Counted from the first letter of the stretch, positions 9,159 to 18,069 are shown. The stretch: DNA of 64,000 nt from Vibrio bivalvicida (GCF_001399455.2 NZ_LLEI02000043.1:186001-250000), one strand, 5' to 3'. Notes: generated from the sequence alone by a model not told the origin. Translations and numbers: made by a program.

Positions 9159-10079
9159 CTAAATATCGCGCGTCTCTGCAAACTTCTCTAAGCCCAGTAC
9201 GATGCCAATGGCAATGAGCATAAGAACTATTGCAATACCTAGCTGAGAAGGCTGAGAGGTAAGCGCTTCGAAGTCTGTAGGTGATAAATTGTGCTGAATG
9301 AGTGGTACTTGTTCACCACTAGAGTTTGTGCGCCAAGTAATGGTCTCTTTCCAGGGCCAAATTTTAGGTAATGTCCCCAGCATTAAACCAGTCAGGAAAA
9401 CCAGTGTGAGATCTCTAAAACGTCTTAGTAACCAAGATAGGACGTGAGAGAAGCTCAACAAGCCTAAAACACAGCCTGTTAGAAACAGTGCGAGAATAGG
9501 TATATCCAGTGTTTTTACCGCACCTAAAACAGGGGTGTACATACCAATTAACAGCAGAATGAAGCTGCCAGAGATACCGGGAAGAATCATGGCACAAATA
9601 GCTATACCTCCGGCCAACAAGACGTTAATACTGGTTGGCTCTAGCTGAAGCGGATTGAGCACTGTGATGCTATATGCGAAGGCCACGCCAAGTAGAAGGA
9701 AGACAAATCTGCTTAGGTTCTTGTGCTCTATTTGTTTGAGCATATGGAAGACAGATACCAAGATTAAGCCGAAGAAAAACGACCACAATGGAATAGGGTG
9801 AGTAACCAACAGCCATGAAATCAGTTTAGCCAGTGTCGCTATACTGGTTAGCACACCGCCAAACAAGGCGATCAAAAATAGGCCGTTGAAATGTTGAAAC
9901 GCTGCTTTAAAGCCCTCGCGTTTCCAGATGCCGATAATATTTGGGTTAATGCGGCGGATGCTTTCAAGTAAGGTATCGTAAATACCGGTAATAAATGCGA
10001 TTGTACCGCCAGAAACACCGGGTACAACGTCCGCTGCACCCATCGCCATGCCTTTAAGAAAAGTAGTAAAGTAGTTCAT
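9159..10079 (-). CDS. popT: DUF368 undecaprenyl-phosphate translocase (PopT family)
   Basis: A 306-residue polytopic inner-membrane protein with 8 or more hydrophobic segments. The family hallmark MGAADVVPGVSGGTIAF is at residues 12-28, and a second related motif MILPGISGSFILLL lies mid-protein, an internal repeat typical of DUF368. PopT from Vibrio cholerae (also a chromosome II gene) has been shown to recycle the C55 lipid carrier undecaprenyl phosphate across the membrane for wall synthesis. It has its own terminator, and the Qrr gene lies divergently upstream, so it is monocistronic. Confidence 0.85.
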   Translation of the reverse strand: MNYFTTFLKGMAMGAADVVPGVSGGTIAFITGIYDTLLESIRRINPNIIGIWKREGFKAAFQHFNGLFLIALFGGVLTSIATLAKLISWLLVTHPIPLWSFFFGLILVSVFHMLKQIEHKNLSRFVFLLLGVAFAYSITVLNPLQLEPTSINVLLAGGIAICAMILPGISGSFILLLIGMYTPVLGAVKTLDIPILALFLTGCVLGLLSFSHVLSWLLRRFRDLTLVFLTGLMLGTLPKIWPWKETITWRTNSSGEQVPLIQHNLSPTDFEALTSQPSQLGIAIVLMLIAIGIVLGLEKFAETRDI

Positions 10080-10190
10080 TCTTCATGGTTGCTAAATTTA
10101 GGTGCAGAGAGTATATCGATTCTTGCGTAAAAAAAGTATGAAAAATCAACGCTGATAAAACTGTTTATAGGAGCTTGGTTTAATATGGTT

Positions 10191-10230
10191 TTGCAAATAT
10201 TTGCATTTTGCAATTTTCATATTGCATTTT
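10191..10230 (+). promoter_or_regulatory. LuxO-type enhancer sites for qrr
   Basis: Clustered TTGCA half-sites. TTGCAAATATTTGCA (10191-10205) overlaps a perfect TTGCATTTTGCAA (10201-10213), and a further ATTGCATTTT lies at 10221-10230. The middle one matches the known LuxO operator pattern TTGCA-N3-TGCAA. They lie about 85-120 bases upstream of the predicted qrr start, a normal distance for a sigma-54 activator. Confidence 0.85.
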
Positions 10231-10288
10231 GGGAAGTAAAATGGCCCCAAAAGTGCGGTGTAAGACAGAAATAACGTGGTTTTAAAGT

Positions 10289-10305
10289 TGGCACGCTAAC
10301 TGCAT
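10289..10305 (+). promoter_or_regulatory. Sigma-54 promoter of qrr
   Basis: TGGCACGCTAACTGCAT has the GG (10290-10291) and GC (10302-10303) of -24/-12 promoters separated by exactly 10 bases. It places transcription start near 10313, directly at the first base of the Qrr-like RNA. Confidence 0.9.
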
Positions 10306-10312
10306 ATGTACA

Positions 10313-10422
10313 AGTGACCCTTCTTAAGCCGAGGGTCACCTAGCCAACTGACGTTGTTAGTGAATGTAATTTGTTCACACTATATATAAGCCAATCGCAC
10401 TCTTGCGGTTGGCTATTTTTTT
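10313..10422 (+). ncRNA. qrr: Qrr quorum-regulatory small RNA
   Basis: About 110 nt. The 5' hairpin (GUGACCC ... GGGUCAC around UUCUUAAGCCGA), the highly conserved central target-pairing core (CCTAGCCAACTGACG followed by TTGTTAGTGAA) and a terminal AGCCAATCGC/GCGGTTGGCT hairpin with a T run match the Qrr family as I know it from Vibrio. Qrr RNAs are made at low cell density by phospho-LuxO and sigma-54, and with Hfq they repress the master regulator mRNA (luxR/hapR) and activate aphA. Promoter and LuxO sites are both present here. Which of the Qrr1-5 paralogues it is cannot be decided from this window. Confidence 0.93.
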
Positions 10423-10734
10423 GCCTAAAACCTTGTCAATGTTTATCTCGTTTTAATGTGTAAAGCTAAAGTCTGGCGCACGTTTACATGTTGCCAAGGT
10501 GGGAATTTTTACCAAGATACTCGACAAATGGGCGCAAGTTTATTAATAATGCCCGCTTTCTTTTCGCAACCCAGACTATAAGTTGTCGGGTTAACTGTTG
10601 AAACGAGCATCTTGAGGCTGTTTGTATAAGGACAAATTTCAATAGAAAAATTGAATCAATGAGCATTGCTCCACAGAGTCAATAAGGACTCTGGACTCGT
10701 TAGGGAAGATGAGTGAATCACAAAAAGAGGTTAT
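10423..10734 (+). other. Long leader/promoter region of gltS
   Basis: About 310 bases between the qrr terminator and gltS. It contains a hairpin with CAGAGTC (10674-10680) and GACTCTG (10687-10693) arms some 40 bases before the gltS start, without a T run. No convincing ORF or riboswitch was seen. Confidence 0.5.
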
Positions 10735-11961
10735 ATGAATCAGATAATTTCAGTTGGACCGCTAGAATCTTTCTTAATCGCTATCAGCGTTTTATTCTTA
10801 GGGCACTTCGTCAACTCTAAACTTCCTGTCTTAAAGAAGTTCAATATCCCTGAGCCGATTGTCGGTGGTCTTATCGTAGCTGTTATCATCACGTTAATGC
10901 ACTTTAATGGTATGGACCTTGAGTTCTCTTTACCATTGCAAGAAGTGTTTATGTTGATGTTCTTTAGTACTGTTGGGCTTGCAGCCAACTACACCCAGTT
11001 AATGAAAGGTGGTGCTAAAGTGTTTATCTTCTTAGCCGTTGCATCATTTTATATCATTATTCAAAATGGCGTTGGTGTCTCTATGGCAACTGCCTTAGGG
11101 CTTGACCCACTAATGGGGTTGATTGCTGGCTCTATTACGCTGTCAGGTGGACACGGAACAGGCGCAGCATGGTCGCAGACATTTGCTGATACCTATGGTT
11201 TGGCGAATACACTTGAAATCGCGATGGCATCGGCGACATTCGGTTTGATCATTGGTGGCATTATTGGTAGCCCAGTCGCGCAAAAGCTGATCAATAAGAA
11301 TGGTTTTGAGTCTGAATATGGTACAGGCATACACACTCACGAACGCTTCCCAGAGCTTGTCACTTACAACGAATACGAAGAAGACAAAGTAACAGCGAAA
11401 AAAGTTATCGAGATTTTGTTTATCCTTCTTATCTGTGTCACAGGTGCAAAGTATCTAGAGCAGTGGGTCAGTAGTTTTGAAATTAGCTGGTTGATGATCC
11501 CTGATTTCGTTTATGCCTTGTTTATTGGCGTATTCATTACCAACTTATTGGAAGTAACCAAAACTCACAAGGTGGATGCCGAAACGGTTGACATTTTGGG
11601 TACTGTTTCACTGTCTTTGTTCTTAGCCATGGCATTGATGAGCCTGAAACTTTGGAATATTTTTGACTTAGCCATTCCGTTCTTGATTATTCTCGCTGTA
11701 CAGTCTGTTGTCTTAGGTGTCTTCTCGTATTTTGTGACTTTCAAAGTGATGGGTTCAAACTATGATGCAGCTGTTATTTCTGGTGGTCACTGTGGTTTTG
11801 GTCTAGGTGCGACACCAACGGCGGTAATGAACATGGGGTCGTTAGTCAACAAGTTTGGTCCTTCACCACAAGCATTTATGGTGGTACCCATTGTCGGTGC
11901 ATTCTTTATCGACATTGTGAACCTAATCATCCTCCAAGGTTACATTTCATTTATCGGATAA
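10735..11961 (+). CDS. gltS: Sodium/glutamate symporter GltS
   Basis: A 408-residue inner-membrane Na+/glutamate carrier. Two inverted-topology halves each carry the reentrant-loop signature: SGGHGTGAAW in the first and SGGHCGFGLGATPTA in the second, as in the ESS (GltS) family. The loop near 210-230 is acidic and cytoplasmic. AGAGG precedes the ATG closely. It follows the qrr gene but is separated by the qrr terminator and a long leader, so it has its own promoter. Confidence 0.95.
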   Translation: MNQIISVGPLESFLIAISVLFLGHFVNSKLPVLKKFNIPEPIVGGLIVAVIITLMHFNGMDLEFSLPLQEVFMLMFFSTVGLAANYTQLMKGGAKVFIFLAVASFYIIIQNGVGVSMATALGLDPLMGLIAGSITLSGGHGTGAAWSQTFADTYGLANTLEIAMASATFGLIIGGIIGSPVAQKLINKNGFESEYGTGIHTHERFPELVTYNEYEEDKVTAKKVIEILFILLICVTGAKYLEQWVSSFEISWLMIPDFVYALFIGVFITNLLEVTKTHKVDAETVDILGTVSLSLFLAMALMSLKLWNIFDLAIPFLIILAVQSVVLGVFSYFVTFKVMGSNYDAAVISGGHCGFGLGATPTAVMNMGSLVNKFGPSPQAFMVVPIVGAFFIDIVNLIILQGYISFIG

Positions 11962-11975
11962 CTCTCTAGCGGATG

Positions 11976-12008
11976 CAAAAACGCCCTGCAAACTAGCAGG
12001 GCGTTTTT
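11976..12008. terminator. Bidirectional terminator, gltS / PilZ gene
   Basis: AAAAACGCCCTGC and GCAGGGCGTTTTT arms (13 bp) with a 6-base loop. A strong hairpin serving convergent genes. Confidence 0.95.
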
Positions 12009-12020
12009 GTATCCGCTCTA

Positions 12021-12755
12021 TTATCTTAGCGTTAACTTAGTGCCATCAAATTTTAAATGACCGAGTAACACTTTGGCATTTTCTTTCCCGTCATCAGAAA
12101 AAGCGACACCGTAACGAGCGTAATGCAGCGAGCGTTGCAGGTTGCACACTTTTCCATACAGAGGAGCGAACTCCACGCCTTTTAGCGAGCTAAGTTGAAC
12201 ATTCAAAGCAATTTCATCACCGACTTGGAAAGGGCGACTTAAAGGTGCCGTGATAAACCGACAGCCACTTTTCGATAAGTCACGAATTTCACAGTCAAGT
12301 CTGTGTGTTTCTGCAACCACTCGAGCGGCTAGGTTTACATCAAAACGAGGCTCTTTACGAAGCTGAGTAACTTGCATCGTTTGGGGAACCGAGAGGGTGA
12401 AAATAGGTATTGGCGCTTTAAGGACGTGTTGCAGTTGCCCTCTAAAATGGACAATTGCCCCCTCTCCTCGCGGCGATATTGCACGAATTGTCGCCCAAAA
12501 CCCTTCCTGAAAGAAAAAGTTCAAATCATCCTCAGAAAGTTTTGGAAGTTCCGCTAAAATGACATTAGCTGAATGAGTGCCAATGAAAGATGTTTTACAG
12601 CGAAAGGTTGTACCAACCGGTGTGGTAATGCCAATCGTTAGCTCACTACCATGTTCAATCATGGCCAGTGCATCGGTACTGTTTAAGGTTGAAACGTTTT
12701 TCTCATTATTAGAGCGAGCTGGTTGCTCTTTACTTACCGCTGCTTGGGTACTCAT
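12021..12755 (-). CDS. PilZ-domain c-di-GMP-binding protein
   Basis: A 244-residue cytoplasmic protein with a YcgR-like N-terminal beta domain (about 25-120) and a C-terminal PilZ domain. The c-di-GMP contact motifs RKEPR (133-137, RxxxR) and DLSKSG (159-164, D/NxSxxG) are intact, so binding is expected. Such proteins couple c-di-GMP to motility, adhesion or polysaccharide output. CGGAGG just upstream supports the start. No motility genes are adjacent, so the output is unknown. Confidence 0.9.
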   Translation of the reverse strand: MSTQAAVSKEQPARSNNEKNVSTLNSTDALAMIEHGSELTIGITTPVGTTFRCKTSFIGTHSANVILAELPKLSEDDLNFFFQEGFWATIRAISPRGEGAIVHFRGQLQHVLKAPIPIFTLSVPQTMQVTQLRKEPRFDVNLAARVVAETHRLDCEIRDLSKSGCRFITAPLSRPFQVGDEIALNVQLSSLKGVEFAPLYGKVCNLQRSLHYARYGVAFSDDGKENAKVLLGHLKFDGTKLTLR

Positions 12756-12925
12756 CTAGCCTCCGTTGTTCCCACCATGTTATTGTTTTGAGGCAGGTGA
12801 ATATGTGGCATCCTCATGACAATTAAAGACATTTGGATACTTTCAATTCTATGTTTGCTTGGCGGTATGTTCAAACATCAAATCACTCAATAAAGTTGAG
12901 CTAAGTATCATTTTTAGGAGTCAAC

Positions 12926-13210
12926 ATGTCTCATAAGGTAATTTTAGATGAAGTAAACTCACAATTTCGAGTTCATCTTGAGAGAGAACACTACGCGATC
13001 GTGAAGTTTGAAAATAAAGGTGATACGTATGCGATTACCTCAACTAAGGTGCCGGAAGAACTTCAAGGTAAAGGTTACGGTAAAATCATGATGGAAGCGG
13101 TATTGCCTGAGATTGAAAAACTCGGAGTAAAAGTGGATCCGGTTTGTAGCTATGTTGTTCATTACTTTAGCCGCAATTCACAGTGGTCACATCTTAAAGC
13201 GCAAATTTAA
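12926..13210 (+). CDS. Small GNAT-fold acetyltransferase, NATD1/YjdJ-like
   Basis: A 94-residue minimal GNAT protein. The acetyl-CoA pyrophosphate-binding stretch is LQGKGYGKIMMEAVL (about 49-63), and a C-terminal CSYVVHYFSRN motif is typical of the short YjdJ/NATD1 group. The substrate is unknown. TAGGAG lies at the right distance from the ATG. Its stop codon overlaps the start of the next gene (TAATG), so the two are translationally coupled. Confidence 0.85.
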   Translation: MSHKVILDEVNSQFRVHLEREHYAIVKFENKGDTYAITSTKVPEELQGKGYGKIMMEAVLPEIEKLGVKVDPVCSYVVHYFSRNSQWSHLKAQI

Positions 13211-14175
13211 TGAAGTATAATTATCAACCGCTCATTGCAGAGCTTGGCTACTCCACGCTGCATTCATTAGATGTGTTGCAAACCTTATGGGGTGGTTATG
13301 GCGAGCTCGTTCGCCTTTATGTCGATAACACCAGCATTATCGTTAAACATGTTCTGTTGCCAAAACCCAAGTATCACCCTAAAGGCTGGAATACTGACGT
13401 CTCGCACCAACGTAAACTTCGATCATATCAGATTGAACTGAATTGGTATCAGTTTGCGGCGAAGCGATGTCATGCCAAAGTCCCAGAAACGATAGTGGTA
13501 GAGCAACAAGAACAAGAGCTGTTGTTGGTGATGGAAGACCTCAAACAAGTGGGTTTTACTGAAGTAGTCGCAACGCCAAGTCAGCATCACTTAAGTGCCT
13601 GTCTTAGTTGGCTGGCCGACTTTCACGCTCAACATATCGGTCATCAAGGCGAGGGACTATGGGAAGTTGGCACCTATTGGCATTTGGCTACCCGAGCTGA
13701 TGAGTTAGAAGCAATGAGTGATGATGGGCTGAAGGCGAAAGCTGAACAGATAGATAGTGTGCTCCAGGGTGCCCCTTTCGCAACGCTCGTGCATGGTGAT
13801 GCTAAATTGGCTAACTTCTGCTTCACTCCTGATGGCAAAAACGCAGCTGCGGTCGATTTTCAGTACGTAGGTAAAGGGTGTGCGATGAAAGATGTTGCGC
13901 TGTTTATGAGCAGTGCGGTAGAGCCACAGCAATGTGCTGAAATGGAGGCTTGGATCCTGGATGAGTATTTCGCTGCTCTTCAGTTTGCGTTGGAGAAACA
14001 TCAGCCTCATTTATCAGCCGAAGATGTTGAAGCTGTTTGGCGACCATTGTTTGCGATTGCATGGGCAGATTTTCAGCGATTTGTGAAAGGCTGGAGTCCA
14101 GAGCATTGGAAGATCAATAATTACACCGAGAGCTTGAAAGATCGCGCTTTAGAAATGTTAAAGGCTTACCCTTAG
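13210..14175 (+). CDS. Aminoglycoside-phosphotransferase/choline-kinase-like kinase
   Basis: A 321-residue protein kinase-like fold enzyme. Catalytic loop VHGDAKLANFCF (about 195-206) and metal-binding AVDFQYVGKGCAMKDVA (DFQ in place of DFG) are present, with an N-terminal lobe rich in beta strands and an EDLKQVGF hinge. The family phosphorylates small hydroxyl or amino compounds; the substrate here cannot be assigned, and it need not give drug resistance. It overlaps the upstream acetyltransferase by one base, indicating co-expression. Confidence 0.82.
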   Translation: MKYNYQPLIAELGYSTLHSLDVLQTLWGGYGELVRLYVDNTSIIVKHVLLPKPKYHPKGWNTDVSHQRKLRSYQIELNWYQFAAKRCHAKVPETIVVEQQEQELLLVMEDLKQVGFTEVVATPSQHHLSACLSWLADFHAQHIGHQGEGLWEVGTYWHLATRADELEAMSDDGLKAKAEQIDSVLQGAPFATLVHGDAKLANFCFTPDGKNAAAVDFQYVGKGCAMKDVALFMSSAVEPQQCAEMEAWILDEYFAALQFALEKHQPHLSAEDVEAVWRPLFAIAWADFQRFVKGWSPEHWKINNYTESLKDRALEMLKAYP

Positions 14176-14184
14176 GTAAGCCTT
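14161..14184. terminator. Hairpin between kinase and acetyltransferase genes
   Basis: Perfect 10-bp arms AAGGCTTACC/GGTAAGCCTT with a CTTA loop. It overlaps the 3' end of the kinase gene and lies between convergent genes. Confidence 0.75.
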
Positions 14185-14191
14185 GCAAAAG

Positions 14192-14683
14192 TTACGATTT
14201 GATACGTGCCATGTAATACGTATTAATATACTCGCCATCTCGGTAAGATCCGAACTTGGACTCACCTTCTATCTCAAAACCAAACTTCTTATAACAAGCA
14301 ATGGCTTTGTCATTGTCGGTGTTCACTTCTATTTGAACCCTCTTTACCTGTAGCCAATTATCGGCTAAATCAAGCACAGTCTCGATCAACTTACTGCCAA
14401 TACCTAGCCCGTGGTAATCATCATGTACGCCGATACCAAAGCTTGCGCAATGTGCAGTGCGCGGACGTTGCGAATGCTCAAAGCCAATATTGCCAACCAC
14501 TTTACCGTCAACTTCTGCTACAAAGCTATAAATACCAGCAGGCATGTTTTCCAGTCGGGTTGTCCACATGCTCAACGAAGGTTTTGGGAGCTGGAGTGTC
14601 TCACGTTGCGCTTTCGGTTGTGAGTAAACTTCGCACAATGCGGCGGCATCGCTGACTTGAGTCGGACGTATTATTATTTCCAT
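14192..14683 (-). CDS. GNAT acetyltransferase, AaaT (YhhY)-like
   Basis: A 163-residue GNAT enzyme. The acetyl-CoA loop is in DDYHGLGIGSKLIE, and the C-terminal block NDKAIACYKKFGFEIEGE plus YINTYYMARIK closely follows E. coli YhhY/AaaT, which acetylates the amino group of some amino acids. Identity of the substrate is inference from this resemblance. AAGG eight bases before the ATG is an acceptable ribosome site. It is transcribed towards the kinase gene. Confidence 0.82.
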   Translation of the reverse strand: MEIIIRPTQVSDAAALCEVYSQPKAQRETLQLPKPSLSMWTTRLENMPAGIYSFVAEVDGKVVGNIGFEHSQRPRTAHCASFGIGVHDDYHGLGIGSKLIETVLDLADNWLQVKRVQIEVNTDNDKAIACYKKFGFEIEGESKFGSYRDGEYINTYYMARIKS

Positions 14684-14897
14684 CTTATTTGCCTTTTCGA
14701 CTGGTTAAACATAACGCCACCATAACGAGATTATGCAGATTGTTAAAGTATTGTTTTAGAAAATATTTTCTTCGGTTGTTGTTGGTGAGCAGTAGCTACA
14801 GCCTTTATAAGGTCCACAATGGTATAAATTGTAAATTTGTTTGTTTCTCAAGCTTAGGCGATCTAATGTAACAGCTTGTTCACATAAGGAATCACTC

Positions 14898-16076
14898 ATG
14901 AATCATTCTGCGAGTTGGAAAACTCCGCAAAACTTCCTCATGCTTATTTCAATCGTCGTCCCCATTGCTTTTTCAAGTTGGATGGCACTGCTTAACAACT
15001 TCGTTATTGAGCGAGCAAACTTTGATGGTTCAGATATAGGTTTGTTGCAAAGTGTACGCGAAATACCGGGCTTTCTCGCATTTACTGCGGTGTTCGTTTT
15101 GCTGTTTATTCGCGAGCAACGCTTTATGTTGCTTTCGCTTGCGGCATTAACTCTGGGCACTGCAATTACTGGCTTTTTTCCTTCTCTATATGGATTGTTG
15201 TTGACGACTATATTGATGTCGACGGGTTTCCATTACTTTGAAACATTGAAGCAATCCCTTTCTTTGCAATGGCTTTCTAAAGATGAAGCGCCGGAAATGC
15301 TTGGTAAATTTATCTCTGTTGGCGCTTTGGCTTCGTTGGTGACTTATGGCGCCTTATGGACTTGTTTAGAAGTATTTAAAATGGACTTCCAATGGGTATA
15401 TCTCACCTTTGGTGGCGTCGGTTTTTTGTTGGTGGTGTGGATGGCGTTTGCTTTTCCTCAATTTGAAACTAAGGTGCAGCAAAATAAGAAACTGGTCTTG
15501 AGAAAACGTTACTGGCTCTATTACGCACTCACTTTTATGAGCGGAGCGCGCCGTCAGATTTTTACCGTATTTGCAGGTTTCTTGATGGTAGAACGCTTTG
15601 GCTACTCTGCCGCTGACGTCACTTTATTGTTTATTATCAATTACGTATTCAATTTTTTATTCGCTAAACGTATTGGCCGATTCATCGGTCAGGTGGGTGA
15701 ACGCAAAGCGTTGTTGTTTGAATACTGTGGTTTGGTTGGTGTGTTTGTTGGTTACGCTTTAGTTGAGACAGCAGAATGGGCTGCGGCACTCTATGTTATC
15801 GACCACCTGTTTTTTGCTCTAGCGCTCGCGATCAAAACCTATTTCCAAAAAATCGCGGACCCTGCTGATATGGCCTCTACCGCCGGTGTCTCTTTCACTA
15901 TCAACCATATCGCAGCAGTATTTATTCCGGTGACGTTCGGCTTTATCTGGCTAGTATCGCCAGCGGCGGTCTTCTACATTGGTGCAGGAATGGCGTTGGT
16001 TTCTTTGTTATTGTCTCTCAATATCCCGAGATTACCTGAAGAGGGTAATGAAGTTCGAATTTTAAAATGGAGCTAG
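14898..16076 (+). CDS. MFS transporter
   Basis: A 392-residue polytopic inner-membrane protein with about 12 hydrophobic segments, major-facilitator fold. The frame extends upstream to 14841, but the ATG at 14898 (MNHSASWKTP) has AAGGA seven bases before it and is preferred. The substrate is unknown. Its last 105 bp are repeated at 18209-18313, immediately before the oxidoreductase gene, which suggests the two genes were once adjacent and were separated by an insertion. Confidence 0.88.
   Translation: MNHSASWKTPQNFLMLISIVVPIAFSSWMALLNNFVIERANFDGSDIGLLQSVREIPGFLAFTAVFVLLFIREQRFMLLSLAALTLGTAITGFFPSLYGLLLTTILMSTGFHYFETLKQSLSLQWLSKDEAPEMLGKFISVGALASLVTYGALWTCLEVFKMDFQWVYLTFGGVGFLLVVWMAFAFPQFETKVQQNKKLVLRKRYWLYYALTFMSGARRQIFTVFAGFLMVERFGYSAADVTLLFIINYVFNFLFAKRIGRFIGQVGERKALLFEYCGLVGVFVGYALVETAEWAAALYVIDHLFFALALAIKTYFQKIADPADMASTAGVSFTINHIAAVFIPVTFGFIWLVSPAAVFYIGAGMALVSLLLSLNIPRLPEEGNEVRILKWS
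15972..16076 (+). repeat. Direct repeat, copy 1 (3' end of MFS gene)
   Basis: This 105-bp tail of the MFS gene, including its stop codon, recurs at 18209-18313 with 5 mismatches by my alignment, four of them silent or nearly so in the MFS frame. It marks the left boundary of the inserted lipoprotein segment. Confidence 0.95.
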
Positions 16077-16410
16077 TTTTATTTTTTCGATGAGGCAATT
16101 ACTTCATCTATCCGGACTTTTGTTACTTGGTGGTTAGTTATTTTTATTTTCACTCTAAATCAGATTTTTATGTTTGTTTATGTTGTAAATAAAGTTAATG
16201 ATGTTGAGTTTTTGCAATGTAATGTTTCGATATTGAGTCTGGAGACTTTTTTTCATGCGAGTAACATCCACGGCAAAAATAAGATTCAAATAACTGTATT
16301 GGTTTTAACACCTATTTTTCCTCTATTTAACTTTTCAAACAGCTCTTTAGAGGAAGTCTAGTTAAACGAAATATTGCTGTTCTCATATCATTCAGCCGAA
16401 AAGGTTTATT
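16077..16410 (+). other. AT-rich leader of the lipoprotein gene
   Basis: About 330 AT-rich bases between the MFS stop and the lipoprotein start. An open frame at 16170-16361 has no ribosome site and a sequence unlike a protein family, so I do not call it. The promoter of the lipoprotein gene presumably lies here. Confidence 0.5.
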
Positions 16411-18069
16411 ATGACGGTAAAAAAATTATTGCCAGTTTGTCTTGCTCTTGGACTATCTGCTTGCGGTAGTGGTAGTGGTAGTGGTAGTGGTAGTGGTAGC
16501 GATAGTGGTAGTAACTCACTTCCTCAAGCTGATTTGAGCTCTCAGTCTCTTGCTGTGACTCAAGCTAGCCCCAAGAGTGGTGACGTTGTACTCGAATGGA
16601 ACAAATTAAATGGAGCTAGTTATTACAAATTACTTCGTTACAGAGTGACCAATCAATATCTAAACAGTGAAGTGGTGGCTACTAATATCAAAGGTACCTC
16701 AGTAAATATTGAGTTAGACTTAGTTGATATCGACGGCATGACAGCACAGTATGAACTGCTCGGATGTAAAGATAATGGAGTATGTCCTATACAAACACCT
16801 AGATTTGAATTACAAAACTTAGACCAGTATGTCACTAAGCTAAAAACACATGTTGTTCATGGAAACGAAACGAATGTCCCTCATTTTGGGCGAGCATTAA
16901 CGTGGCTAGATGGACATCTCCTGGTCAATTCAGGTGACGATTTAGCAGATATTTATAAACAACAAGATAGCGGTCAGTATGTATATACTCATCAGTTTAA
17001 TGTTGGCGCGAATCTTGGTTATGGTACAGACTCTATACTCGCTGATATTACTGACCAATCAGGGGGTATTATTTATGCAGGCACTAGACGATTTTCATCA
17101 GGTGATACTACCGAACTTCATGTAGGTTTAATTTCCCCTAAGGGCCATCTGATGCCTGATAGAACCCTTGCAAACAATAATGGCTTTGCCTCCGCAATTG
17201 CAATATCTGAACATAATGGAGAAATGGTCATTTATGGCTCTCCACAACATGATGGTAGTGGAAAAGTTGAGTACATGAAAGTTGGTGGCTCAACTCTGAA
17301 GGGGGGGATTCAAAAACCTAGCGATTTGTCTCCTGATGCCAGATTTGGTGCCAGTGTATCAGTCGCCAATGATGAAGTGCTAGTTGTTGGTGCTCCAATG
17401 GATTCAGTTCGAAAACAGTCTTCTAGTGAGATAAAGCATAGTGGAGCTGTCTATATTTATCGGAGAGCATCTAACCCCAAAAATGCAGATGATTTGTGGC
17501 GATTAGAAACGACGCTAACTCTACCAAGAGTCAGTGCGGTCGAAGGAAGCGGATTTGGTGAAATTGTAAAATTGAATAGTTCAGGCAACTTACTTGCTGT
17601 GGGATCTCCAGGTATTGATGAAGTCCTAATTTATAGGTATGACAGTCAAAGAGGTTATTGGTACCAGAATGCGGTTGATACAATCGATCCTGTTAAATCT
17701 TCCAAAGGTCAAAGATTTGGTTCGCGAATTGCTCTAAGTGATGATGGTTATCTTGCAGTTACAGCAGAAAACGCTCCTTGGCGTGGCTTTGGTCTTCATA
17801 CAAATGCTGATACTTTAGAGCTTGGAGGTGACGGTGATGGCGCTGTATATATATATCACCTGACGAATTATGGAGATAGAGACCGTGCTTATGAAGGAGT
17901 CATTACTGGTGATAGCGTGCCAGGTGTGGATGAAGCTTTCGGTGAGTCGCTTGAGTTTAAACCTGGCTCTCACAAGCTTGCGATAGGTGCTCCTATGCAT
18001 CCATCGGATCCTCTTCTTGATTGGAGTGATAGCTCTTGGCCTGAAGCAGGTGCTGTCTATGTGATTTAG
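16411..18069 (+). CDS. FG-GAP-repeat lipoprotein
   Basis: A 552-residue exported lipoprotein: signal peptide with lipobox LSAC (Cys about residue 18), then a Gly-Ser linker, a fibronectin-III-like segment (about 50-115) and repeated beta-propeller-like blades. Four blades have FG-GAP character: FGASVSVANDEVLVVGAP, FGEIVKLNS with LLAVGSP, FGSRIALSDDGYLAV, and FGESLEFKPG with LAIGAP. Such integrin-alpha-like propellers often mediate surface binding. It lies within a segment inserted between an MFS gene and an oxidoreductase gene. The ligand and role are unknown. Confidence 0.8.
   Translation: MTVKKLLPVCLALGLSACGSGSGSGSGSGSDSGSNSLPQADLSSQSLAVTQASPKSGDVVLEWNKLNGASYYKLLRYRVTNQYLNSEVVATNIKGTSVNIELDLVDIDGMTAQYELLGCKDNGVCPIQTPRFELQNLDQYVTKLKTHVVHGNETNVPHFGRALTWLDGHLLVNSGDDLADIYKQQDSGQYVYTHQFNVGANLGYGTDSILADITDQSGGIIYAGTRRFSSGDTTELHVGLISPKGHLMPDRTLANNNGFASAIAISEHNGEMVIYGSPQHDGSGKVEYMKVGGSTLKGGIQKPSDLSPDARFGASVSVANDEVLVVGAPMDSVRKQSSSEIKHSGAVYIYRRASNPKNADDLWRLETTLTLPRVSAVEGSGFGEIVKLNSSGNLLAVGSPGIDEVLIYRYDSQRGYWYQNAVDTIDPVKSSKGQRFGSRIALSDDGYLAVTAENAPWRGFGLHTNADTLELGGDGDGAVYIYHLTNYGDRDRAYEGVITGDSVPGVDEAFGESLEFKPGSHKLAIGAPMHPSDPLLDWSDSSWPEAGAVYVI
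16465..16512 (+). repeat. GGTAGT hexanucleotide tandem repeat
   Basis: About eight nearly identical 6-bp units encode the Gly-Ser linker right after the lipidated cysteine. Changes in copy number would keep the reading frame and alter only linker length. Confidence 0.9.

Noticed and set aside
10484..10666. 60-codon minus-strand frame in the gltS leader
   Set aside because: No ribosome site and no protein-like pattern; more likely chance.
13210..14175. Aminoglycoside resistance gene
   Set aside because: The fold matches, but the sequence lacks features tying it to any drug-resistance subgroup and it is coupled to a housekeeping-like acetyltransferase.
16170..16361. 63-codon open frame before the lipoprotein gene
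   Set aside because: No ribosome site, AT-rich low-complexity translation and no family resemblance; treated as leader sequence.
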